Shown here one piece after another: positions 51,167 through 59,208 of a stretch of 64,000 nucleotides of DNA. The notes below the pieces were generated by a model. It did no database searches. It was not told the DNA's origin and saw only the letters and a list, made by a program, of their open reading frames with translations. Made by a program: the position numbers and the translations under genes. Position 1 is the first letter of the stretch. The number at the start of each line of letters is the position of its first letter. The DNA comes from Streptomyces xylophagus (GTDB lineage Bacteria > Actinomycetota > Actinomycetes > Streptomycetales > Streptomycetaceae): assembly GCF_000716435.1 (NCBI RefSeq), contig NZ_JNWO01000007.1:992001-1056000 (forward strand), read 5' to 3'.

Positions 51167-52003
51167 GTGAGCAGCAAGGTCCCCCCGATCATCCTCAACA
51201 ACGGTGTCGAGATGCCCCAGCTGGGCTTCGGCGTCTGGCAGGTGCCGGACGACGAGGCGGAGCGGGCGGTGGCCACGGCGCTCGAGGCCGGGTACCGCAG
51301 CATCGACACAGCCGCGATCTACGGCAACGAAGAGGGCACCGGAAAGGCCATCGCCGCCTCCGGTGTCCCGCGCGAGGAACTCTTCGTCACCACCAAGCTC
51401 TGGAACAGCGACCAGGGGTACGACGCCACGCTGCGCGCCTTCGACGTGTCGCTGGCGAAGCTCGGCCTGGAGTACCTGGATCTGTACCTGATCCACTGGC
51501 CCACCCCGGCCCGGGACAAGTACCTCGACAGCTACAAGGCGTTCGAGAAGCTGCACGCGGACGGCCGGATTCGCGCCATCGGCGTCTCCAACTTCGAACC
51601 CGACCACCTGGCCCGGCTGATCGCCGAGACGTCCGTCATCCCGGCGGTCGACCAGATCGAGCTGCACCCGCAGCTGCAGCAGCGCGCGGCACGTGAGTAC
51701 CACGCGGAGCAGGGCATCGCGACCGAGGCCTGGTCGCCGCTCGGCTCGGGCAAGGGCCTCCTGGAGGTCCCGGCGATCGTCGCCATCGCCCAGAAGCACG
51801 GCCGTACCCCGGCCCAGGTCGTGCTGCGCTGGCACATCCAACTGGGCAACGTGGTGATCCCCAAGTCCGTGACGCCGTCGCGGATCAAGGAGAACATCGA
51901 GGTCTTCGACTTCAGCCTGGACACCGAGGACCTCGCGGCGATCAGCGCGCTGAACGAGGACCGCCGGCTGGGTCCCGACCCGTCGACGTTCAACATGGGC
52001 TGA
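51167..52003 (+). CDS. Aldo/keto reductase (2,5-diketo-gluconate reductase type), 278 aa
   Basis: The catalytic tetrad is present: Asp in SIDTAAIYGNE, the Tyr of the same stretch, Lys in FVTTKLWNSDQG and His in YLIHWPTP. GVSNFEPDHL, QIELHPQLQQ and VVIPKSVTPSRIKEN complete the family pattern. The GTG at 51167 gives the usual length; the GTG at 51131 would add 12 residues. NADPH-dependent reduction of an aldehyde or ketone in the cytoplasm is expected. Not obviously linked to its neighbours. A strong terminator follows. Confidence 0.9.
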   Translation: MSSKVPPIILNNGVEMPQLGFGVWQVPDDEAERAVATALEAGYRSIDTAAIYGNEEGTGKAIAASGVPREELFVTTKLWNSDQGYDATLRAFDVSLAKLGLEYLDLYLIHWPTPARDKYLDSYKAFEKLHADGRIRAIGVSNFEPDHLARLIAETSVIPAVDQIELHPQLQQRAAREYHAEQGIATEAWSPLGSGKGLLEVPAIVAIAQKHGRTPAQVVLRWHIQLGNVVIPKSVTPSRIKENIEVFDFSLDTEDLAAISALNEDRRLGPDPSTFNMG

Positions 52004-52028
52004 GCCCAGGAACCCGAACCAGCCAAGA

Positions 52029-52063
52029 CGAAGCGCCCCGGAGCCCGACTCCGGGGCGCTTCG
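52029..52063 (+). terminator. Strong terminator after the aldo/keto reductase
   Basis: A perfect 15-bp stem (CGAAGCGCCCCGGAG / CTCCGGGGCGCTTCG) with a 5-nt loop, followed by CGTTTCC. Confidence 0.9.
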
Positions 52064-52145
52064 CGTTTCCGTGACGACGGGGACTTGGTTCGTACCAGGG
52101 TCTTGACGCGAGCATGCAGATAGGGCCACCTTGTTGCGCACCCGG

Positions 52146-52162
52146 TAAGGAAACTTTCCTAA
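52146..52162. promoter_or_regulatory. Palindromic operator before the chitosanase (CsnR-box-like)
   Basis: TAAGGAAACTTTCCTAA is a near-perfect palindrome, with AGGAAA and TTTCCT arms around one base. It lies 18 bp before the GTG of the GH75 gene. From memory it resembles the operator bound by the ROK-family repressor CsnR before Streptomyces chitosanase genes; I could not check the consensus. Confidence 0.6.
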
Positions 52163-52179
52163 CAGAAGGGTCCCCCACA

Positions 52180-52872
52180 GTGCGCATGCGAACACTGACC
52201 CTCGCCGCGGCCTCAGGTGCCGCCCTGCTCGCCGCCGGAGTGCTCCCCGCGAGCGCCTCCGGCGCCACCCCGAAGTCCGCTCAGGAGGGCACGGTCAGCG
52301 CGGCCGACCTGCTCTCCAAGGTGACGTCCTGCTCCCAGATATCGAACAGCAAGTACCGCACCGACGACGAGACGTCGGCCACCATTCCGGTCTGCGGCAA
52401 GAACGGCGCCGTGTTCTGGAAGGCCGACATGGACATCGACTGCGACGGCCAGCGCACCACGAACTGCAACGAGAACGCCGACCCCTGGTACCAGGACGAC
52501 ACGGCGTTCCACCAGTCCAACGGCCAGCCCCTGAAGGCGGATTCACTGCCCTACATCGTGGTGCCCAGCACCAGCAGCATCTGGAAGTACACCAGCTACG
52601 GCATCAAGGGCGGCGGTGTGGTCGCCGTGATCTACAACAACAAGGTCGAGTACGCGGTCGTCGGCGACACCGGCCCCACCAACATCATCGGCGAGGCCTC
52701 GTACGCCACCGCCAAGGCCCTCGGCATCGACCCCGACCCGGCGACCGGCGGCGCCGACTCCGGCGTGACGTACATCCTGTTCAAGAACTCGACGGTGTCC
52801 CCCATCGAGAGCCACAGCGCGGCGGTCTCGCTGGGCGACCAGCTGGCGAAGCAGTTCCTGCAGAACAACTGA
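52180..52872 (+). CDS. Secreted GH75 chitosanase, 230 aa
   Basis: After a signal peptide (RMRTLTLAAASGAALLAAGVLPASA) the mature protein has the GH75 hallmarks: VFWKADMDIDCDGQ with the acidic cluster at about 84-91, LPYIVVPS, VVGDTGPTNIIGEASYATAKALG and YILFKNS. GH75 enzymes are endo-chitosanases found mainly in fungi and Streptomyces. The GTG at 52180 follows AGAAGGG; the ATG at 52186 is too far from it. It cleaves deacetylated chitin outside the cell. The palindrome directly before the gene suggests control by chitosan products. Confidence 0.9.
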   Translation: MRMRTLTLAAASGAALLAAGVLPASASGATPKSAQEGTVSAADLLSKVTSCSQISNSKYRTDDETSATIPVCGKNGAVFWKADMDIDCDGQRTTNCNENADPWYQDDTAFHQSNGQPLKADSLPYIVVPSTSSIWKYTSYGIKGGGVVAVIYNNKVEYAVVGDTGPTNIIGEASYATAKALGIDPDPATGGADSGVTYILFKNSTVSPIESHSAAVSLGDQLAKQFLQNN

Positions 52873-52891
52873 GCCCGGAAGGGCATGAGTT

Positions 52892-52928
52892 GGCCCGTTG
52901 TCGCGCGAGTTCGCGGCAACGGGCCTTT
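52892..52928 (+). terminator. Terminator after the chitosanase
   Basis: A 14-bp stem with one T-G pair (GGCCCGTTGTCGCG / CGCGGCAACGGGCC), 6-nt loop, followed by TTT. It lies between convergent genes and may serve both. Confidence 0.85.
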
Positions 52929-52954
52929 CCCGTGGGCGAGTTGGGTCGGCTACG

Positions 52955-53659
52955 TCAGTTGGGCTGCCCGATCGGCCGTACGACGACGGTGTTGATGTCG
53001 ACGCCGGCGGGCTGGCGGATCGCCCAGAGGATCGAGTCGGCGATCTGGTCGGCGGTGAGGAGATGGCCGGGCGGCAGGCTGCCGTTGCCGTCCCAGAACG
53101 GGGTCTCCACCCGGCCCGGGGCGACCAGGGTCACCCCGATGCCGAACTCCGTGACCTCGCGCCGGGTGTTCTCGGCGAGACCGGTCATCGCCCACTTGGT
53201 GGCGCCGTAGATGTTGCCGGGGGTGTGCACGAACCCGGCGACGCTGCCGATCAGCACGATCCGCCCGTGCGTCTGCTTCAGCGCGTCGACGGACGCCCGG
53301 ATCAGGAGGGCGGGCCCGAGGACGTTGGTCAGCACCATCTCGGTCCAGCCGGCCGGGTCGCCCTCGGCGACCGAGTCGTGCGTGGCGACCCCGGCGTTGG
53401 CGACGACCGCGTCGAGTCGCCCGAACTGTTTGAGCGTCGTCTCGACGGCGTCCTGCACCTGGTCGTATTCGGAAGCGCTGCCGGGGACCGTCAACAGACT
53501 CTCGGGATGGCCCAGTTGAGCGGCGAAGGCGTGCAGCCGCTGCTCGCTGCGGCCGGTGACGGCCACCCGGCCCCCGGCGCTGAGAAGTTGCCGGGCGACG
53601 GCGGCCCCGATACCGCTGCCGCCGCCGGTTATGAGCGCGACATGAGAGTTGTCGTTCAT
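52955..53659 (-). CDS. Short-chain dehydrogenase/reductase, 234 aa
   Basis: A complete classical SDR: LITGGGSGIGAAVA (about 9-22), NAG at 88-90, catalytic Ser139 (IGSVAGF), Tyr151 and Lys155 (YGATK), and the PG motif in LVAPGRVETPF. The intact YxxxK contrasts with the SDR at 39075. NAD(P)-dependent oxidoreduction of an alcohol or carbonyl; substrate unknown. It has no operon partner, being followed by the convergent chitosanase terminator and preceded by 101 bp of non-coding DNA. Confidence 0.9.
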   Translation of the reverse strand: MNDNSHVALITGGGSGIGAAVARQLLSAGGRVAVTGRSEQRLHAFAAQLGHPESLLTVPGSASEYDQVQDAVETTLKQFGRLDAVVANAGVATHDSVAEGDPAGWTEMVLTNVLGPALLIRASVDALKQTHGRIVLIGSVAGFVHTPGNIYGATKWAMTGLAENTRREVTEFGIGVTLVAPGRVETPFWDGNGSLPPGHLLTADQIADSILWAIRQPAGVDINTVVVRPIGQPN

Positions 53660-53760
53660 GGTGGTCGTACCCCCGTGGGTCGGTGAACTCCGCGCAGTCT
53701 GAGGGGCAGTTCATCACCTTGAGCACTCTCGAAGTCAAGCCTTCGAGATCACGGGCCCTT

Positions 53761-54648
53761 TCAGCTCGTCCGCACCGCCGTGTGCACGGTGTGCGCGGCG
53801 AGCACGAACACATCCGCGCGCCGATGCACACCTGCCGGGTCCTCGGGGTCGACGAGCCGGTCGAGGGTGGCCCGGTCCTCGGCGTCCAGGGCCTCGCCGT
53901 AGACGTCACGGACGCGGGTCAGCCAGGTCGCGACATAGGCGCGGACGCGGTCCTGGGCCGGGGCGGGCAGGTCCAGGAGGAAGCTGCGGCTGCCGGTGTG
54001 CTTCAGACCGGCCGAGGCCAGGAGGGCCGGCCAGTCCTCGGTCTCGGTGACGGCGCCGGGGAGATCGGCGCGCATCTGGGCGAACCACTCGGCCTCGATC
54101 GCGTCGATCCGCGCCTCCAGGCCCGGGCGGCCGATGCCGAAGTCGCGGGGCAGGAAGCGGGAGGGCAGACCACCCTCCATGATCGCGAGGGTGCCGCCGG
54201 GTGCGAGCCGCTGCGCGAAGGCGGCGAGACCGGCACGCTGGTCACCGAGGTGGTGCAGACTCCGGCTCGCCCACAGAAGGTCGGCCGGGTACTCCAACTC
54301 CCCCAATACATCGGGCAGTTCACCGACGAGCGTGCCGAAACGGTCACCGAAGCCCTGCCGGTCGGCGCGGGCGCGGGCCCGCTCCAGGAGCGGTGCGGAG
54401 AAGTCCACCGCGACGACCCGGGCACCCGGGAACGTCTCCGCGAACAGACACGCGACCACACCGGGTCCGCTGCCCACGTCGACGATCAGCCCCGGATCGG
54501 TCCGCTCCTTCGCGAGCCATGCCATCGCCCGCTCGTACAGGGGCGCGAACAGCTCCGCCTGGGTTTCCAGCAGGGGGCCCATGACGGCCCAGTCGATGTC
54601 GGTGTGTTCGTGGTGCTGTGCATGCTTCTCGTCGTGCTCGTGCGCCAT
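53761..54648 (-). CDS. SAM-dependent methyltransferase with His-rich N-terminus, 295 aa
   Basis: The SAM-binding motif I is LIVDVGSGPGVVACLFAE (about 52-69), followed by VVAVDFSAPLLERARARA (motif II acid) and LLWASRSLHHLGDQRAG (motif post-II). The first 20 residues (AHEHDEKHAQHHEHTD) are rich in His and acidic residues and may bind metal. The ATG at 54648 has GAGAGG upstream; the frame extending to 54783 has no start support. Substrate unknown. Divergent from the PhyH-like gene. Confidence 0.87.
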   Translation of the reverse strand: MAHEHDEKHAQHHEHTDIDWAVMGPLLETQAELFAPLYERAMAWLAKERTDPGLIVDVGSGPGVVACLFAETFPGARVVAVDFSAPLLERARARADRQGFGDRFGTLVGELPDVLGELEYPADLLWASRSLHHLGDQRAGLAAFAQRLAPGGTLAIMEGGLPSRFLPRDFGIGRPGLEARIDAIEAEWFAQMRADLPGAVTETEDWPALLASAGLKHTGSRSFLLDLPAPAQDRVRAYVATWLTRVRDVYGEALDAEDRATLDRLVDPEDPAGVHRRADVFVLAAHTVHTAVRTS

Positions 54649-54772
54649 GGTGGTCAGCCTCTCGTCCGCGTGCCGCCAGCCTGCGCCGACGCACCCTCCG
54701 GCGGCCACTTCCCTTGCCGAAGCGGCAAAAAATCGGATGCGGTATGGGCCGCCGGTCGCCGAGCATGCCCGT

Positions 54773-55558
54773 ATGGACGACACGGACGACGTGATGGTGG
54801 AACGCTTCCTCGAAGACGGGTTCGTGAAGATCGAGGGCGCCTTTCCGCCGCGCGTCGCCGAGGACTGCGCGCGACTGCTGTGGCGGGAGACGGGCTACGA
54901 CCCCGACGACCCCGGCACCTGGAAGGACCCGGTGGTCCGGGTGGGCGACATGCCCCAGGGGCCATTCGCGGCCTCGGTCAACTCCCCTTTCCTGCATGAG
55001 GCGTTCGACCTCCTGGTGGGCGCCGGCCGCTGGCAGTCCCGGTACTCGGTGGGCAGTCTTCCGCTGCGCTTCCCGCACGCGACGGAACCGGACGACGCCG
55101 GCTGGCACATCGAGGGCAGCTATGTGGCGGAGGGCGCGGAGAACGAGTGGCCGTACGCGAACCTGCGCTCGCGCGGCCGGGCCCTGCTCATGCTGATGCT
55201 GTACACCGAGGTCACTGAGGAGAACGCGCCGACACGCATCCGGGTCGGCTCCCACCTCGACGTCCCGCGCGTCCTCGAACCGTACGGCGAGAAGGGCGCC
55301 TCCTCACTGACGCTCGGCCCGAAGGTGGCCGAGGCATCCGCCGGGCGCCCCCTCGCGTACGCCACCGGCAAGCCCGGTGACGTGTACCTCTGCCACCCCT
55401 TCCTGGTCCACGCGGCCCAGCCCCACCACGGCGACCGCCCCCGCTTCATGGGGCAGCCGCCGCTGATGCCGGCGGTGCCGTACGAGCTGGACCGCCCCGA
55501 CGGCGACTACTCGGCGGTGGAGTTCGCGATCCGCCGGGGTCTGTCCAACAAGGGCTGA
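54773..55558 (+). CDS. Phytanoyl-CoA dioxygenase (PhyH)-like protein, 261 aa
   Basis: It begins DDVMVERFLEDGFVKIEGAFPP, the usual start of PhyH-family Fe(II)/2-oxoglutarate oxygenases. The distal His is in LCHPFLVHAAQPHHGDRPRF, with Arg for 2-oxoglutarate a few residues later. The proximal ligand motif, normally HxD, reads HIE (AGWHIEGSYV), so the acidic ligand seems to be Glu. Hydroxylation of a small molecule is likely if iron binds. Substrate unknown. Divergent from the methyltransferase; a block of direct repeats lies downstream. Confidence 0.8.
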   Translation: MDDTDDVMVERFLEDGFVKIEGAFPPRVAEDCARLLWRETGYDPDDPGTWKDPVVRVGDMPQGPFAASVNSPFLHEAFDLLVGAGRWQSRYSVGSLPLRFPHATEPDDAGWHIEGSYVAEGAENEWPYANLRSRGRALLMLMLYTEVTEENAPTRIRVGSHLDVPRVLEPYGEKGASSLTLGPKVAEASAGRPLAYATGKPGDVYLCHPFLVHAAQPHHGDRPRFMGQPPLMPAVPYELDRPDGDYSAVEFAIRRGLSNKG

Positions 55559-55596
55559 CCCCGGCGGAGCCCGCATCGGTGGGTGGTGCGGTGCGG

Positions 55597-55656
55597 GCGG
55601 TATGCCATAAGCCGTGGCGGTATGCCATAGGCGATGCGGTATGCGCTCGCGGTATC
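55597..55656. repeat. Four direct repeats of GCGGTAT(GC)
   Basis: GCGGTATGCCATA occurs at 55597-55609 and 55617-55629, then shorter copies GCGGTATGC (55636-55644) and GCGGTATC (55649-55656). Spacing is 20, 19 and 13 bp. It lies between the convergent PhyH-like and GH6 genes. The same GCGGTATG word is found before the PhyH-like gene (54738) and twice at 35827-35850. Confidence 0.65.
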
Positions 55657-55660
55657 CGAT

Positions 55661-57373
55661 CTACAGCGGCGGGTACGCGTTCGCCATCAGCTGCTGGAAC
55701 TGCGCCGAGAACCAGTGCCCGGACAGCGGAGCGTTCGGCAGCGCTCCGGACATGTTGTTCCCGTTGCGCGCGTTGCCCGTGTACGTCGGGTCGCACATGC
55801 GGTCGAAGCCCTTGCCCTCGTCGTTGGCGATGGCGGTGCTGGAACCGTCGGACTCACCCGGCGGCTTCATCCACACGTACGCGTCGATCCCGGTCGCGGG
55901 GGCCGCCTGCGGACGCTCGCCGAGGCCGGCGCCCGACTGGTTGCACCAGTTCCCGACCTGGATCCGGCGGTCGTAGCGGCCACCGTCGACATACGTGTCC
56001 ACACTGGTCGTCGCACCCGGCCCGGTCGGCCTGGCGGAACCGCCCCAGCCGTTCCTCGAGGTGTCGATCAACATGCCGATACCGGAGTTGAAGCCGACCG
56101 ACACCAACTCGCTGCGGAACGCCTGGGCGTACGACAGCTCGTCGACGTAGCGGTTCCAGTCGACCCACTTGGACTGGCGCACGGAGACGCCGTTGACGCT
56201 GTCGTTGATGGTGAAGTTGTTCTCCTTCAGGGCGCTGTAGTTGGCCGTGTTGGTGATGAAGCCGGCCACGTCGTTCACGGTCGCGCCCTCGGCGTTCGCG
56301 GCCTGGTAGAAGAGGTTCGCGGAGGGGGCGAAGTTGTCGTCCCAGCCGAGCCAGCCGTGGTGGCCGGCGTCGATGTAGTTGTAGACGTTGGGGATGGCGC
56401 CGAGCTTGTTGAGGGCGTAGCCGACGCCCTTCACGTAGTTGCCGTTGGCGAGCATGGTGTCGCACTGCGGGGTGGCGGTGGCCTTGCTGCCCGTGTTGGT
56501 CACGAGGTTGGGCAGCGAGTCGATCTCGATCGTGGTGACGATCCGCAGCGAGCTGTACTTGCTGTCTGCGAGGATCGCGGCGATCGGGTCGATGAACTCG
56601 GTCTCGTAGCGCCCGATTTCGGTCGGGCCGAGTTCTCCGTTCGAGGCCAGGGCCGCGCAGTCGCGCCCGGGCAGGTCGTAGACGACGAGCTGGACGACCT
56701 CTTCGCCGGTGCCCTTCTGGGCGAGCGCCGCGTCGAGGTGGGCGCGCAGGCCCATGCCGCCGTTGACTCCGTTGATCGCGGCGATGCGGTCGAGCCAGAC
56801 GCCGGTGGGCTGGCTGGAGATCCGGCTGCCCCCGGTCTCGGCGGCGGCCTTCGCCGACCACTCCGGGTTCACGTACACCTTGGCGCCCGCGTACGGGTTG
56901 TCGACCCGCGTGCCGGGATCGGTGCCACCGCCGCCTCCCCCGCCGCTGCCGTCGTCGACGTTGCAGGTCACGCCGTCGAGGGTGAAGGTGGTCGGGAGGG
57001 CGTTGGTGCCGCTGTAGGAGGCGTTGAAGCCGAAGCTGACCGAACCGCCGGTCGCCAGGCTCCCGTTGTAGGTCTCGTTGGCCGCCGTGACGGCGGTCCC
57101 GCTCTGGCTGATCTTCGCGTTCCAGCCACTGGTGACCTGCTGGTTACCGGCGTACGACCACTTCACGGCCCAACTCGACTTCGCGGCCGAGTTGTTGGTG
57201 ATCGTGACAGCGGCGGTGAAACCGGTGTCCCACTGGTTCTGCACCTTGTAGTCGACGCTGCACGGGATCGCGGCGATGCCGACGTCCGACGAGGGGGTGA
57301 CGGCGACCGCCGTCCCCGAGGCCCCGGCGACGAGCACCAAGGCAGCGAGCAACGCTGTTCTGGTACGGCTCAT
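55661..57373 (-). CDS. Secreted GH6 cellobiohydrolase with N-terminal CBM2, 570 aa
   Basis: Signal peptide, then CBM2 (about 38-137, CSVDYKVQNQWDTGF...GVTCNV), a Gly-rich linker and the GH6 catalytic domain. VVYDLPGRDCAALASNG fits the GH6 signature 1 exactly, and TTIEIDSLPN covers the second signature area, with EID in place of EPD. WMKPPGESDG near the C-terminus is typical of actinobacterial exo-acting enzymes, so processive release of cellobiose from the non-reducing end is inferred. It follows the GH5 gene after 80 bp on the same strand and is probably co-transcribed. Confidence 0.92.
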   Translation of the reverse strand: MSRTRTALLAALVLVAGASGTAVAVTPSSDVGIAAIPCSVDYKVQNQWDTGFTAAVTITNNSAAKSSWAVKWSYAGNQQVTSGWNAKISQSGTAVTAANETYNGSLATGGSVSFGFNASYSGTNALPTTFTLDGVTCNVDDGSGGGGGGGTDPGTRVDNPYAGAKVYVNPEWSAKAAAETGGSRISSQPTGVWLDRIAAINGVNGGMGLRAHLDAALAQKGTGEEVVQLVVYDLPGRDCAALASNGELGPTEIGRYETEFIDPIAAILADSKYSSLRIVTTIEIDSLPNLVTNTGSKATATPQCDTMLANGNYVKGVGYALNKLGAIPNVYNYIDAGHHGWLGWDDNFAPSANLFYQAANAEGATVNDVAGFITNTANYSALKENNFTINDSVNGVSVRQSKWVDWNRYVDELSYAQAFRSELVSVGFNSGIGMLIDTSRNGWGGSARPTGPGATTSVDTYVDGGRYDRRIQVGNWCNQSGAGLGERPQAAPATGIDAYVWMKPPGESDGSSTAIANDEGKGFDRMCDPTYTGNARNGNNMSGALPNAPLSGHWFSAQFQQLMANAYPPL

Positions 57374-57383
57374 GAGTGCGGGT

Positions 57384-57402
57384 TTCCTTGTCTGGTAAGG
57401 AA
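57384..57402 (-). promoter_or_regulatory. Small hairpin over the GH6 ribosome-binding site
   Basis: In the mRNA, TTCCTT (57402-57397) can pair with AAGGAA (57389-57384), which is the Shine-Dalgarno of the GH6 gene, around a 7-nt loop. It may lower translation of GH6 relative to GH5. Only 6 bp, so the effect would be mild. Confidence 0.4.
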
Positions 57403-57453
57403 GTTGATTGGTTGCGGGTGCTGTGGTGTGCGCTGTTCGGTGTGCGGGGGCGC

Positions 57454-58929
57454 CTATCCGTTGAGGGCGCGCAGATGATCGCGCAGCCCGATGCCGTACG
57501 CCGTGGGCGTACCGGCGTAGTCGGAGATCAGCGACGGACCGGCGGAACAGTCCCAGGTGTTCCAGGTCCAGCCGAGATACGAGAGCCCGCGGTCGTCGAA
57601 CCACTTCATGACCTGGTCGACGAAGGCGTGCGAGCAGGTGTTCTCGCCGATCTCCCCTGCCACCAGCGGCACTTGGGCCGCGACGGGGGCGAGGGTGGAG
57701 TTCCAGCAGCTCTCGCTCGCGCAGGTGTTGAAGTTGTACACGTGGTACGCGGCGACGAGATTGCCGGTCGGATCGGTGGGCTTGTAGGTCAGCCACTGGC
57801 TCAGGTCGTTCGAGTACGCGAGCCCGCCGGCCATGATCACGTTCTTGGCGCCGGTCGACCGTACGGCGTCGACGAGATCCTGCATACCGGCGACTTCATA
57901 CCCGATGCCGGGGCAGGTGCCGCCGTCCCGCCAGCACTGCCACGCCTGGGTGGTCGTGGAGGTCGCGCGGTCCGGGTAGGGCTCGTTGAACAGGTCGAAC
58001 GCGACCGCCTGGTCGCCCTTGAAGGTGCTGGCGACCGATGACCAGAACGACGGCGTGTACTGCGCGTCCGGCATCGGCTTCTGGCAGGTGGCGTGCACGT
58101 CGGAGCAGCCCGCCGAGTTGCCGGTGTACTGCCCGTAGGTCCAGTGCAGTTCGACGATCGGCGTCATACCGTGCGCCTCGACCTTCGCCACCAGATCCTT
58201 GACGGCGGCGGTGTAGTTGGCGCCCGCGTACTCGGGCTTGATGTTCGAAAGGCCCAGCCAGCACTCCTCGTTGAGCGGAATGCGGACCACGTTCGCCTTC
58301 CAGTCGGCGATCGCCGCGACGGCCGCGTCGTCCACCGGACCGTCCCAGATGCCGTAGCCCTGCACGCACATGAACTCGCCGCCGGACCGGTTGACGCCGA
58401 GCAGGCGACGGCCCGCGCCGTCGGCGTCCACGAGCTTGTTCCCGGAGACGTGCAGTGCGGGCGCGCTGCCGCTCTGGGGAGGTTCCGTGGGTGTCGGAGT
58501 CGGCGGGGGCTCCGAATCCACGTTGCAGGTAGTTCCGTTGAGCCTGAACGCGGACGGTACGGCGTTGCTCCCCGACCAGTTGGCGAGGAACCCGGCACTG
58601 ACGCTCGCGCCGGTGCCGAGCGCGCCGTTCCAGCTCTCGTTGGCCGCGGTGACCGTCGTACCGGACTGGGACCACTTGGCGTTCCAGCCCTGGGTGACCT
58701 TCTGGCCTCCGGCGAAGTCGAAGCTCAGGCTCCAACTGCTCACCGGTGCCATGTTGTTGGTGATCTGCACTGCGCCTTGGAAGCCGGTGTCCCACTGGCT
58801 GGTGACCGAGTACTCCACCGTGCACGCGGGAGTGGCACCGGACGCCGTGACCACCGGGACGACCATTGCCCCGACGAGGGCGACCGCACCGGTGACGGCT
58901 AAAAGCATTGAACGCGGGGGGTGTCGCAT
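57454..58929 (-). CDS. Secreted GH5 cellulase with N-terminal CBM2, 491 aa
   Basis: The signal peptide ends at VTASGA. CBM2 spans about 34-135 (CTVEYSVTSQWDTGF...GTTCNV), then a PTPTPTEPP linker and GH5 from about 150. The acid/base Glu is in FDLFNEPYP (about 315) and the nucleophile Glu in LVAGEIGENT (about 426); LHWTYGQY and YLGWTWNTWDC line the active site. It probably acts as an endo-beta-1,4-glucanase. AAGGAC precedes the ATG. The CebR-like box starts 49 bp upstream, and GH6 follows downstream. Confidence 0.92.
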   Translation of the reverse strand: MRHPPRSMLLAVTGAVALVGAMVVPVVTASGATPACTVEYSVTSQWDTGFQGAVQITNNMAPVSSWSLSFDFAGGQKVTQGWNAKWSQSGTTVTAANESWNGALGTGASVSAGFLANWSGSNAVPSAFRLNGTTCNVDSEPPPTPTPTEPPQSGSAPALHVSGNKLVDADGAGRRLLGVNRSGGEFMCVQGYGIWDGPVDDAAVAAIADWKANVVRIPLNEECWLGLSNIKPEYAGANYTAAVKDLVAKVEAHGMTPIVELHWTYGQYTGNSAGCSDVHATCQKPMPDAQYTPSFWSSVASTFKGDQAVAFDLFNEPYPDRATSTTTQAWQCWRDGGTCPGIGYEVAGMQDLVDAVRSTGAKNVIMAGGLAYSNDLSQWLTYKPTDPTGNLVAAYHVYNFNTCASESCWNSTLAPVAAQVPLVAGEIGENTCSHAFVDQVMKWFDDRGLSYLGWTWNTWDCSAGPSLISDYAGTPTAYGIGLRDHLRALNG

Positions 58930-58977
58930 GAGCGAGTCCTTGCAGCTCGGGCGCGTCGTGACGGACGCGTCGACTGA

Positions 58978-58991
58978 TGGAGTCGCTCCCA
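58978..58991. promoter_or_regulatory. CebR-box-like operator for the GH5-GH6 unit
   Basis: TGGAGTCGCTCCCA differs at two positions from the CebR consensus TGGGAGCGCTCCCA. It lies 49 bp before the GH5 start. CebR is the LacI-type cellobiose-responsive repressor of Streptomyces cellulase genes. Confidence 0.75.
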
Positions 58992-59103
58992 CTGGTGTCC
59001 AGGAAGGTAGCGCCAAGTGACGGCAAAGGACAGGGGAGTCACAGACTTTCGCTGACTTTCCCTCAACCCACGTCCGTCGAATCTTTTCGACTCCGTAAGC
59101 ACC

Positions 59104-59132
59104 TTGACGGTTCTCACCCTCGTCCCCACGAT
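59104..59132 (+). promoter_or_regulatory. Promoter of the GH48 gene
   Basis: TTGACG (59104-59109) and CACGAT (59127-59132) are separated by 17 bp. The -10 touches the CebR box, so repressor binding would block the start point. Confidence 0.55.
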
Positions 59133-59145
59133 GGGAGCGCTCCCA
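59132..59145. promoter_or_regulatory. CebR box before GH48 (perfect consensus)
   Basis: TGGGAGCGCTCCCA is the exact 14-bp palindromic CebR consensus known from Streptomyces cellulase and cellobiose genes. It lies 64 bp before the GH48 ATG and overlaps the promoter -10. Confidence 0.9.
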
Positions 59146-59208
59146 CTGGTTCAAGGCTTGTTGCTGCTCCGCCCCCACCTTCTCCGAGCCGCAAGGAGGA
59201 ACCAGCAC

